Below are positions 9,408 through 16,304 of a stretch of 64,000 nt of DNA, one piece after another. The position numbers and the translations under genes are program-made. The notes under the pieces are model-generated. The model searched no databases and had not been told where the DNA came from. It was given only the letters and a program-made list of their open reading frames with translations. The DNA is from Olleya sp. YS. GTDB taxonomy: Bacteria; Bacteroidota; Bacteroidia; Flavobacteriales; Flavobacteriaceae. Each line of letters opens with the position of its first letter. The stretch's first letter is position 1. The stretch covers positions 1,214,001 through 1,278,000 of the forward strand of contig NZ_CP121685.1 of the NCBI RefSeq assembly GCF_029760915.1, read 5' to 3'.

Positions 9408-10682
9408 ATGCAAAAAAACGACCCATACGCAGCGCTTAGGATTAAAGAATTCAACATTTTTTTATTATTGCGTTTTGCACTAGTGTTTGGTTGGTCTATG
9501 CAATTTATTGTTATAGAATGGCAAGTGTATAGCTTAACAAAAGAACCCATATATCTAGGTATTATTGGTCTAATGGAAATTATTCCTGCTTTTACTATGG
9601 CATTGTTTGCAGGACACGTTGTTGACCAGAAAGAAAAACGAAACCTCCTTGCCTTATGTATTGCTGCTTTTTCGTTGATTAGTTTAGGCTTGTTTTTACT
9701 GACTTGGGACAAAGTAGTAGGAGATTGGTCTACACAATCTATTTTGTACGGAATTTATGCGTTGGTATTTTTTGGTGGCTTTTTACGATCGTTTTTTGGA
9801 CCTACAATATTTTCGTTAATCGCACTAATAGTTCCTAAAAAAATATACCCAAATGCCGCAACTTGGAGTAGTAGTACTTGGAAAGCAGCAACTGTTTTAG
9901 GCGCTTTATTTGGAGGCTTTTTAATTGATTGGATTGGTGTAGCTATGACCTTGTGTACTGTATTTGTTTTAGTAGCATTATCTTTTATTATCACCTTTCA
10001 AATTCAGAAAAAACCAATTTTAAATCCAAATATTGGCGAGTCTGTAAAAGAGAGTTTAAAAGTTGGACTCAAGTTTGTGTTTAGTGATAAAGCAATTTTA
10101 GGGGCTTTATCTTTAGATATGATTGCGGTTTTATTTGGTGGAGCAGTAGCATTATTATCTGTTTTTGCACAAGATATTTTACATGTTGGATCTAAAGGAT
10201 TTGGTATTTTAAATGCGTCCATATCTATTGGTAGTATCTTAACCATGTTTATAACCACTTATTTACCAGTTAGTAAAAATGCTGGAAAAAAATTATTGGT
10301 ATCGATTTTTGGATTTGGTATATGCATCATCATATTTGGGATGTCAAAATTATTTTGGCTAAGTGTGCTAGCTTTGTTTTTTTCTGGTGTTACAGATGGT
10401 GTATCAATGGTTATCCGTCAAACAATTTTACAACTTAAAACACCAGACCATATGCGTGGTCGCGTAGCTTCTGTAAATAGTATGTTTGTAGGCTCTTCTA
10501 ATGAGCTTGGTGCTTTTGAAAGTGGTGTAGCAGCTAAATACTTAGGTGGAGCTGCTAGAGCAGTTATTTTTGGAGGTGTTATGACTTTGCTAACTGTTGT
10601 GGCAATTGGCACTAAAAACAAAACCTTAAGAAATCTGGATTTAACCAAAGATATTGAGGAGCACGAAAGTGAAACTAATTAA
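9408..10682 (+). CDS. MFS transporter
   Basis: A 424-residue integral inner-membrane protein with about 12 hydrophobic segments, of the major facilitator superfamily, closest in layout to the EntS/MFS_3 drug-and-siderophore-exporter group. Recognisable parts are the N-terminal helix region (LRFALVFGWSMQFIVIEWQVY), the intracellular loop motif AGHVVDQKEKRNLL between helices 2 and 3, the TPDHMRGRVASVNSMFVGSSNELGAF segment typical of MFS_3 members, and a soluble acidic tail. The substrate cannot be deduced. It is immediately downstream of recJ and probably co-transcribed, although no functional link is apparent. Confidence 0.88.
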   Translation: MQKNDPYAALRIKEFNIFLLLRFALVFGWSMQFIVIEWQVYSLTKEPIYLGIIGLMEIIPAFTMALFAGHVVDQKEKRNLLALCIAAFSLISLGLFLLTWDKVVGDWSTQSILYGIYALVFFGGFLRSFFGPTIFSLIALIVPKKIYPNAATWSSSTWKAATVLGALFGGFLIDWIGVAMTLCTVFVLVALSFIITFQIQKKPILNPNIGESVKESLKVGLKFVFSDKAILGALSLDMIAVLFGGAVALLSVFAQDILHVGSKGFGILNASISIGSILTMFITTYLPVSKNAGKKLLVSIFGFGICIIIFGMSKLFWLSVLALFFSGVTDGVSMVIRQTILQLKTPDHMRGRVASVNSMFVGSSNELGAFESGVAAKYLGGAARAVIFGGVMTLLTVVAIGTKNKTLRNLDLTKDIEEHESETN

Positions 10683-10718
10683 TCTATTATATTTGTAAGG
10701 TCTTAAACTTGAATTAAA

Positions 10719-11378
10719 ATGAAAAAAATTCTCATCGCTATTTTAGTCGTAATTGTATTGATATTTGCATACAATCAATATAAAGAATACCAACGTTTTC
10801 ATCCAAAACATGCTAATTATAATACTAGTAAACCTCTAGATTTAAACCACCATAATCAAGAAGTGGTTTACAACTATAACGAAGCGGTTGAGCAACTAAA
10901 CAGCTATGTAACTATGCAATGGAGTGCAAATGGTATAGATGTTAGAAGCCCAGAAAGTGATGATGCCGAAACCACTTTGGCAGTTAATACATATGCTAAA
11001 AAGTTAGCGAAAGTGAAGTTTTACGAAGCCAAATTAGAACAGTCTAAACAATTAAAAGACAAAGGGTTCTCTAATGAATCAATACAATTGTTTGAAGAAA
11101 CTGGTATGTCACAAGAAGCTTATCAGAAACATATAGAAGACAAAACATTTAAAAATAGACTACTATTAGCTTTGCCAAAAGGTAATTTAAGGTCTGGAGA
11201 AAAAAGTGCTTTTATTTACGAAATACAGAAGCTTCTTGTCAAAAAAGGATACGAAATACCTGTTGATGGTGTTTACAAAAGCATTACCCAAAATGCCATT
11301 TTAGATTTTGAAACCAAAAACAATTTATTTGCGGATGGTAATATAGATCAGCTGACTTTAGAGACTCTAATGGATTAA
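10719..11378 (+). CDS. Membrane-anchored peptidoglycan-binding-domain protein
   Basis: A 219-residue protein with one N-terminal transmembrane helix (residues 2-18, KKILIAILVVIVLIFAY), placing the rest in the periplasm. The central part (40-150) is helical and charged and is not recognised. The C-terminal 60 residues resemble a PG_binding_1 domain: SGEKSAFIYEIQKLLVKKGYEIPVDGVY with the paired FETKNNLFADG ... TLETLMD ending. A role in anchoring to, or sensing, peptidoglycan is inferred. The stop codon overlaps that of the convergent lpxH in a shared TTAA. Confidence 0.7.
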   Translation: MKKILIAILVVIVLIFAYNQYKEYQRFHPKHANYNTSKPLDLNHHNQEVVYNYNEAVEQLNSYVTMQWSANGIDVRSPESDDAETTLAVNTYAKKLAKVKFYEAKLEQSKQLKDKGFSNESIQLFEETGMSQEAYQKHIEDKTFKNRLLLALPKGNLRSGEKSAFIYEIQKLLVKKGYEIPVDGVYKSITQNAILDFETKNNLFADGNIDQLTLETLMD

Positions 11379-12130
11379 AACTCTTTCAACTCCATAGTGT
11401 TTCCATTAAAAACACCATAAGTAAAATACTGAATCCAATCGCCAAGATTGATGTATTTAGAATTATTTCCTAAATCTATATTAAGTGGTAAATGCCTGTG
11501 TCCAAACACAAAATAATCACGATGTTTGGTTTCTAGTTTACGTTTACAGTACTGTACCAACCACTCTTTGTCTTCACCTAAAAATTTAGCGTCTTCATCA
11601 CCAGAAATCATCTTATTTTTTACAGATAGATAATTACCTAATCGCATCCCAAAATCTGGATGTATTAAACGTTGAAATAACCATTTTGCAACTGGATTAG
11701 TAAATAGCTTTTTCATGCGTTTGTACCCTTTATCGTGTGGTCCTAAACCGTCTCCATGACCAATAAAAAAGGTTTTATTATTAAAAGTAAACTCTTTTGG
11801 TTTGTGATACACTGGGATGTTAAGCTCTTCTTCAAAATAACCATTCATCCATAAATCATGATTACCTACAAAGTAGTAAATTGGGATTCCAGAGTCACTA
11901 ATTTCTGCTAATTTTCCTAACGTTCTGGTAAATCCTTTTGGGATGACTCTTCGGTACTCCATCCAAAAATCAAATAAATCACCTAATAAAAAAATAGCAG
12001 CAGCATCATCTTTAATCATGTCCAACCAAGCTACAAACTTTTTTTCTCGAGGAAGTGAGTCTGCTTTTGTTGGTGCACCCAAATGATTGTCTGAGGCGAA
12101 GTATATTTTTTTCCCTTCTGGAATTTGCAT
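11375..12130 (-). CDS. lpxH: UDP-2,3-diacylglucosamine diphosphatase
   Basis: A calcineurin-like metallophosphoesterase of 251 residues that hydrolyses UDP-2,3-diacylglucosamine to lipid X in lipid A synthesis, acting at the inner face of the cytoplasmic membrane. Metal-binding motifs in order: the DNH motif FASDNHLG near residue 13, GDLFDFW near 46, GNHDLW near 86, the GHGDGLG segment near 126, and a C-terminal GHRH (FVFGHRHLPL) near residue 213. It lies downstream of queD on the same strand, with a palindromic interspersed repeat in the 142-bp gap, so co-transcription is uncertain. Confidence 0.9.
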   Translation of the reverse strand: MQIPEGKKIYFASDNHLGAPTKADSLPREKKFVAWLDMIKDDAAAIFLLGDLFDFWMEYRRVIPKGFTRTLGKLAEISDSGIPIYYFVGNHDLWMNGYFEEELNIPVYHKPKEFTFNNKTFFIGHGDGLGPHDKGYKRMKKLFTNPVAKWLFQRLIHPDFGMRLGNYLSVKNKMISGDEDAKFLGEDKEWLVQYCKRKLETKHRDYFVFGHRHLPLNIDLGNNSKYINLGDWIQYFTYGVFNGNTMELKEF

Positions 12131-12179
12131 GATGTAAATATAATTAATTCCTGTGAATGCTATTGGTTGGCTGGTGCGT

Positions 12180-12263
12180 GCGTTAGCGATTAAAACGACA
12201 TCCTTTTTTGCGCGCTTATGCGCAAAAAAGATATAGTGTAAAGCGCGACCCTTGTGGTAACGC
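12180..12263 (+). repeat. Palindromic interspersed element, copy A
   Basis: An 84-bp element between lpxH and queD. It is bounded by short terminal inverted repeats, GCGTTA (12180-12185) and TAACGC (12258-12263), and has a central 10-bp perfect stem TTTTTTGCGC (12204-12213) / GCGCAAAAAA (12220-12229) with loop GCTTAT. Copy B at 34947-35032 matches it almost base for base on the opposite strand, including the blocks GCGTTAGCGAT, ACGACATCCTTTTTTG, GCGCAAAAAAGATATAGTG and AGCGCGACCCTTGT. No coding capacity is visible. A non-autonomous mobile element (MITE/REP type) or a structured transcript is the likely nature. Confidence 0.8.
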
Positions 12264-12272
12264 CCAAATTAT

Positions 12273-12725
12273 TTACTCGTTATCACTAGCATACCATTGT
12301 GCGTAACTGGTTGCGGTTTCAGACAGTTTTAACGAGTGTAGTTTAATACTATTGGGTAATCTCTTTTTTATTTTTGCAGCAAAATCAATAACCATCATTT
12401 CACTAGTTGGTTGATAATCCACTAGTAATACATTGTGACCTCTTTCTTCAAGTTCTTTGGCTAACTCCACGTGTGGTGTGTTTTTGTTAAAAACAGTTGC
12501 GTGGTCAAAGACATTTACAATCTCTTCTTTGACAATTTTTTTAAGATCAGAAAAATCTATAACCATCCCAAACTTAACATTTGTAGTGTCCGAAATAGGC
12601 TTGCCAATAACAGTTACGTCTAATTTGTAGCTGTGTCCATGGACATTTTTACATTTTCCGTCATAGCCATATAGTGCATGACCAGTCTCAAAAGTAAATT
12701 GTTTTGTAATGCGTATGTTGCTCAT
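12273..12725 (-). CDS. queD: 6-carboxytetrahydropterin synthase (QueD family)
   Basis: Converts 7,8-dihydroneopterin triphosphate to 6-carboxy-5,6,7,8-tetrahydropterin in queuosine/7-deazaguanine synthesis. The 150-residue protein has the T-fold zinc site His16 (FETGHAL), His29 and His31 (NVHGHSY) and the candidate catalytic Cys25 in KCKNVHGH. VIDFSDLKK and the FDHATVFNKN motif follow, and a late glutamate-containing PTSEMMVIDFA segment binds the pterin in the family. A 6-pyruvoyl-tetrahydropterin synthase activity is the alternative, but QueD is favoured in bacteria. A clear -7 box lies just upstream. Confidence 0.88.
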   Translation of the reverse strand: MSNIRITKQFTFETGHALYGYDGKCKNVHGHSYKLDVTVIGKPISDTTNVKFGMVIDFSDLKKIVKEEIVNVFDHATVFNKNTPHVELAKELEERGHNVLLVDYQPTSEMMVIDFAAKIKKRLPNSIKLHSLKLSETATSYAQWYASDNE

Positions 12726-12744
12726 TAACCAAGTATTTATTGCA

Positions 12745-12752
12745 CAAAGATA
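12745..12752 (-). promoter_or_regulatory. -7 element of queD
   Basis: On the minus strand TATCTTTG is a perfect match to the flavobacterial -7 consensus TAnnTTTG, 19 nt before the queD ATG. No TTG triplet lies at the usual 17-23 nt upstream. Confidence 0.45.
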
Positions 12753-12940
12753 TTGATTTTGTTAAAGCGAAATACTATTAGATAACATTTGCACGCTCTT
12801 TAGAATATAGAATTAGTTTTTAAATATTAATAGTTAAGAGATAGAGCAGATTATCTATCCATTTACAGATGTGTTATAGTTATTGAAAGCATATATTAGA
12901 ACACGAAGTTAAACCTGTGCTAACAAAACGATTAAGTATT

Positions 12941-12961
12941 ACAGGTTAGTTAAAAACCTGT
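12941..12961 (-). terminator. Weak hairpin terminator after the small membrane-protein genes
   Basis: ACAGGTT (12941-12947) pairs with AACCTGT (12955-12961). On the minus strand it begins 3 nt after the stop of the 25-residue gene. The stem is only 7 bp and no real U-tract follows. The rest of the 239 bp between queD and the small gene (12726-12964) holds the queD promoter region and nothing else that I can identify. Confidence 0.4.
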
Positions 12962-12964
12962 TAA

Positions 12965-13042
12965 TTAGCGTCTTTTGCTTCGGTTGTAAAAGTAGATAAC
13001 AATTAAAACTACTGCTAGTAATAGAAAAATTCTGTTTCCCAT
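12965..13042 (-). CDS. Tiny single-helix membrane protein (25 residues)
   Basis: A 26-codon open frame reading ATG GGA AAC ... CGC TAA on the minus strand. The product is one hydrophobic helix (residues 5-19, IFLLLAVVLIVIYFY) with a polar Gly-Asn-Arg start and a basic RSKRR tail, predicting N-out/C-in insertion by the positive-inside rule. It begins 15 bp after the stop of another small membrane-protein gene and ends at a hairpin, so the pair looks like the tail of the MATE operon. Coding is inferred from the clean helix-plus-basic-tail design and spacing; no family is recognised. Confidence 0.5.
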   Translation of the reverse strand: MGNRIFLLLAVVLIVIYFYNRSKRR

Positions 13043-13057
13043 GATTTTGTATTTAGA

Positions 13058-13228
13058 TTATATATCTGAATTTCTGTTTTTGTTATATCTATAAAGTAAA
13101 TAGGCTAATACTACAAGAACAATTAAAGGTAGATACGACCCTATTAAGATGCCTATCTCATAACCACTATCCTCTGGAGCATTCTTGATTTTTTCTTCAA
13201 TATTTACTTGTAAGTTACTTATAAGCAT
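13058..13228 (-). CDS. Small single-pass membrane protein (56 residues)
   Basis: A 57-codon open frame starting at ATG 13228, 22 bp after the MATE gene stop on the same strand. Residues 1-24 are polar and acidic (NIEEKIKNAPEDSGYE), residues 25-46 form one transmembrane helix (IGILIGSYLPLIVLVVLAYLLY), and the tail is basic (RYNKNRNSD), giving an N-out/C-in topology. It is followed after 15 bp by a 25-residue membrane protein. No family is recognised. The helix design and the tight operon-like spacing argue that it is a real gene, perhaps a modulator of the transporter or an independent stress peptide; this is inference. Confidence 0.6.
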   Translation of the reverse strand: MLISNLQVNIEEKIKNAPEDSGYEIGILIGSYLPLIVLVVLAYLLYRYNKNRNSDI

Positions 13229-13250
13229 TATTGTTTAATTTAAAGTAAAG

Positions 13251-14585
13251 TTAATGGTTTTGAGCTAGTGGTAAAAATAGTTTTCTAAATTTAATAATTA
13301 ACGGAAAACCTCTAGCCACAATCCACAAGGTAAAAGCAATAAAAATTCCTGTGAGTTTTAAATGGTAATAATCTGCCAAAAATAAAGCAGGTAAAAACAC
13401 TAAAAAGGTAGACAGTAAAAGTAGGTTGCGTAAATCTTTCATTTTACCAAGTCCTTTAAACATTCCATCAAAAATAAAGGCTAATGCACACAACGGTTGC
13501 ATGGCTAATACTATCCAAAATACGTCATAAAAGGCTTGTAGTACTTCAGGTTCTTGAGTGAAGATTTTTCCAATTGGATAATATAACACCGCTCCAATAA
13601 CCGCAACAATGCAACCTAATAGAATTCCTATTTTAATTAATCTTGTGCTTAGTTGTAGCAACGTTTTGTAGTTTTTTTCTCCAAATAATTTACCAGATAA
13701 TATATTGCCAGCACTTGCATAACCATCTATAATAAAAGCACCTAAAAACCATAAGTTTATAGCAATAGTATATGCTGCAATATAATTTTTACCATAACCA
13801 GTTGCGTATTTTGTGGCAAAATATAACGTAATGTTTAAGGCTAAAGTCCTAATAAAAAGATTTAAAATCATAAACACAAAATTCCTGATTTGTACATTAA
13901 AAGGAAATCTAATTCGTAACGGAATAGAAGTCTTAGTCAGCAGTAAATAACCAGATAATATAGCCATAAATATTTGAGAAATAACACTAGCATATGCTGC
14001 ACCTTGTATGTGCATTGGTTGTATAAAATCTGTAATACCGTAAACTAATATAAAATCTAAAACAACATTTAATAAAGCGCCCAAAATAGCTATTATCATA
14101 GGGTAATAGGTGTTTTGTAACCCTCTAAATGTTCCAAAAACAGCGATGACAAATAAGGTAAACGGAAAACCAAACACTCTAATTTTATAATAGTCAACAC
14201 TATAATCTAGTATTAAATCTGATGCGTTATACAATTTAAAAATTTGTGAAGCAAATGGATAAGTGGTTGCAATAATAATTAAGCTTAATGACGTAATTAA
14301 AAAAATGGCTTGAGCAGGCAGTTCTCTAACCTTATCTAATTTATCAGCACCTAAGTGTTGTGATATTATTGAAGAAATAGCACTTCTAGTTTGGCCTAAA
14401 ACCCAAATTAGCATAGATAAAAACGTAGTTACAATTCCAATTGCAGCTAAAGATTCAGTTGGGTTTAACTGTACATTTCCAACAACAGCAGCATCAGTTA
14501 ATGACAGGATAGGCTCTGAAATACCTGAAATTAAAGCAGGAATGGCTAATCTGTTTATGTTTTTTAAACTGATGGTATTATTCAA
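13251..14585 (-). CDS. MATE family efflux transporter (DinF-like)
   Basis: A 444-residue inner-membrane protein with 12 predicted helices in two halves, of the multidrug and toxic compound extrusion family, DinF branch. The N-terminal NRLAIPALISGISEPILSLTDAAVVGN segment is diagnostic, and ISSIISQHLGA and the FRGLQNTYYPM loop also fit. Transport is expected to be driven by a Na+ or H+ gradient; the substrate is unknown. The only in-frame initiator near the expected N terminus is TTG at 14585; there is no suitable ATG until far inside the protein. Two small membrane-protein genes follow closely on the same strand. Confidence 0.92.
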   Translation of the reverse strand: MNNTISLKNINRLAIPALISGISEPILSLTDAAVVGNVQLNPTESLAAIGIVTTFLSMLIWVLGQTRSAISSIISQHLGADKLDKVRELPAQAIFLITSLSLIIIATTYPFASQIFKLYNASDLILDYSVDYYKIRVFGFPFTLFVIAVFGTFRGLQNTYYPMIIAILGALLNVVLDFILVYGITDFIQPMHIQGAAYASVISQIFMAILSGYLLLTKTSIPLRIRFPFNVQIRNFVFMILNLFIRTLALNITLYFATKYATGYGKNYIAAYTIAINLWFLGAFIIDGYASAGNILSGKLFGEKNYKTLLQLSTRLIKIGILLGCIVAVIGAVLYYPIGKIFTQEPEVLQAFYDVFWIVLAMQPLCALAFIFDGMFKGLGKMKDLRNLLLLSTFLVFLPALFLADYYHLKLTGIFIAFTLWIVARGFPLIIKFRKLFLPLAQNH

Positions 14586-14650
14586 AATAAATACAATTGT
14601 ATTGCGAAGGTCGTAAAAGTTTCTCGATTAATTACTGAATAAAAAAAATG

Positions 14651-14658
14651 TATTTTTG
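14651..14658 (+). promoter_or_regulatory. -7 element of the universal stress protein gene
   Basis: TATTTTTG matches TAnnTTTG and lies 19 nt before the chosen ATG at 14678. It also contains the bases just after an upstream in-frame ATG at 14648, which argues that the upstream ATG is not used. No TTG at the ideal -33 distance. Confidence 0.45.
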
Positions 14659-14677
14659 TAGTCTAAATTTTATAGTT

Positions 14678-15475
14678 ATGAAATCTATTTTAGTTCCTGT
14701 TGGTTCTTCCAAAAATGCACAAAGTCATTTACAATATGCAGTAGATTTTGCTCAAGCTTTTGGCGCAAAATTATACGTGATACAAGTCTATAACGTATAT
14801 ACAAAATCTGGAACCATGATTAAAATAGATCATATTTTGGAACGCGAAAGTTTAGAGTTTTTAAATAGTCATATCGCAAAGGTAGATACTAAAAATGTTG
14901 AAGTTGTAGTCAAAACATTTAAAGGAAAACTAGTTGACACTTTAGAATTGGTTTGTAAAACTTTAGATATTGATTTAATTATTTTAGAGCCAAGAACCAA
15001 CTCGATAAAAGACGAAGTTTACTTGGGTAAAACTTCAGGCAAAATTGTAAAACAAACTAATATACCAGCTCTGATTGTACCTGAAGGCTACAAATATAGA
15101 CCAATTGTATACATACTAATAGCATTAAAATCTGCTATAATAAAAAAAGAAGGAGTGTTAGTGCCTTTAAAATCTATAAAAAATCAATATAAATCTATTG
15201 TTAATCTTTTGTTGGTTAAAACACCATATTATAACGAGGGAGATTTTGATGTTAACACAGAGTTATCTAGTCTAATTACTAAAACTACTTATTCTGAAAA
15301 TGCAACTACGTTTCAAGGTGTATTAGAACATTATAAGGATAATGATCCAGAATTATTATGTGTGGTTAGACGTAAAAGAGGATTTTTTACAAAACTCTGG
15401 GAAAAAAATGCGGTCTTAAAGAAAGATTTTCATTCTTCTACTTTGCCTGTTTTAGTGCTTAGTGGTTTAAAATAA
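14678..15475 (+). CDS. Tandem universal stress protein
   Basis: A 265-residue cytoplasmic protein with two UspA-like halves. The first (residues 1-140) starts with MKSILVPVGSSKNAQSHLQYAVDFA and ends with the nucleotide-binding-type loop LGKTSGKIVKQTNIPALIVPEG. The second (from about 145, RPIVYILIALKSA) is degenerate, ending LPVLVLSG. ATP-binding residues of the classical G-2X-G-9X-G(S/T) motif are only partly kept in half one. The start was chosen at MKSI because the longer reading would begin inside the promoter. The stop lies inside the convergent hydrolase gene (17-bp overlap). Confidence 0.85.
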   Translation: MKSILVPVGSSKNAQSHLQYAVDFAQAFGAKLYVIQVYNVYTKSGTMIKIDHILERESLEFLNSHIAKVDTKNVEVVVKTFKGKLVDTLELVCKTLDIDLIILEPRTNSIKDEVYLGKTSGKIVKQTNIPALIVPEGYKYRPIVYILIALKSAIIKKEGVLVPLKSIKNQYKSIVNLLLVKTPYYNEGDFDVNTELSSLITKTTYSENATTFQGVLEHYKDNDPELLCVVRRKRGFFTKLWEKNAVLKKDFHSSTLPVLVLSGLK

Positions 15476-16304
15476 AATCTAAACTTTTATTAGTTACCAT
15501 TTGTAATGCTTTTGGCATCAGGTTATGGTTCCAAGGGTGTTTAGCGTCAAAGACGTGGTCACTATTTTTTATAGCAAATAATTCACTTTTAGGATTCCAA
15601 GAATGTAAAGATTTTGCTTCTTCAAATGTAACAGACGGATCATCTTTAGCATGAATTATTAAATGTGGAATTTGAATATTTTTACAAGCTTTTTCAATAT
15701 TTAATCGCTCTTTATTTGCTTTGTAATCCAAATAAAATTGATAGTTATGAGGCATTTGCTGTTTTGTTCTTCCATTTAAAACATATTTAACACCATCTTT
15801 TTTCCATTGTTCTAAATCTCCTGTAGTTGAGGTGCGTTTTCCAAATGCACTAACACTTGCCCAAGTTATTAGTTTGGTTATTCTGTTATCTTCATTTGCT
15901 CTTATTGTAGCAATTCCACCTCCTCTAGAATGACCAATTAAAGTAATGTTTTTGGTATCAATTTCATTTAAAAAACTATTATTCTCTGAACATAAATAAG
16001 ACAGTAGATCGTCTAAATCCTGTAACTCTTTACTATAATTATTTTCAGCAAAAGCCTCTAAGTCTGGAAAATCTATGGGTTGCTCTACAGTACCACCATT
16101 ATGAGAAAAATTAAATTTCACAAAAAATAAATCACAGTTTTTAAAGGTGTTAGCCACCAAGTCCCAAGCTCCCCAATCTTTAAAACCTTTATAACCATGA
16201 CAGAATATAACTAAAGGTTTAAGTTCTTTAGTTTTGTTAAAAAACAGGTCAAAAACAATCGGTTTTTGCTCTTTTCTGGTTAAAATTTGGTTCTTTTTAA
16301 TCAT
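15459..16304 (-). CDS. Alpha/beta hydrolase
   Basis: A 281-residue serine hydrolase of unknown substrate (peptidase S9/dienelactone-hydrolase-like). The oxyanion region is VIFCHGYKGFKDWGAW, the nucleophile elbow LIGHSRGGGIA has Ser near residue 129, the acid is in HAKDDPSVTFEEA, and the catalytic histidine is in NSDHVFDAKHPW. It has no signal peptide, so it is cytoplasmic. The start ATG overlaps the stop of the upstream AddB-like gene by one base (TAATG), indicating translational coupling. Confidence 0.88.
   Translation of the reverse strand: MIKKNQILTRKEQKPIVFDLFFNKTKELKPLVIFCHGYKGFKDWGAWDLVANTFKNCDLFFVKFNFSHNGGTVEQPIDFPDLEAFAENNYSKELQDLDDLLSYLCSENNSFLNEIDTKNITLIGHSRGGGIATIRANEDNRITKLITWASVSAFGKRTSTTGDLEQWKKDGVKYVLNGRTKQQMPHNYQFYLDYKANKERLNIEKACKNIQIPHLIIHAKDDPSVTFEEAKSLHSWNPKSELFAIKNSDHVFDAKHPWNHNLMPKALQMVTNKSLDFILNH

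Noticed and set aside
12899-12920. GAACACGAAGTTAAACCTGTGC resembles a piece of 5S rRNA (GAACAGAGAAGTTAAGCC)
   Set aside because: The similarity covers only about 20 nt; the flanking 5S helices are absent, so it is not an RNA gene and too short to claim a remnant.
14648-14677. Upstream ATG for the universal stress protein
   Set aside because: It is directly before a -7 promoter element, and the Usp fold begins with MKSILVPVG at 14678.
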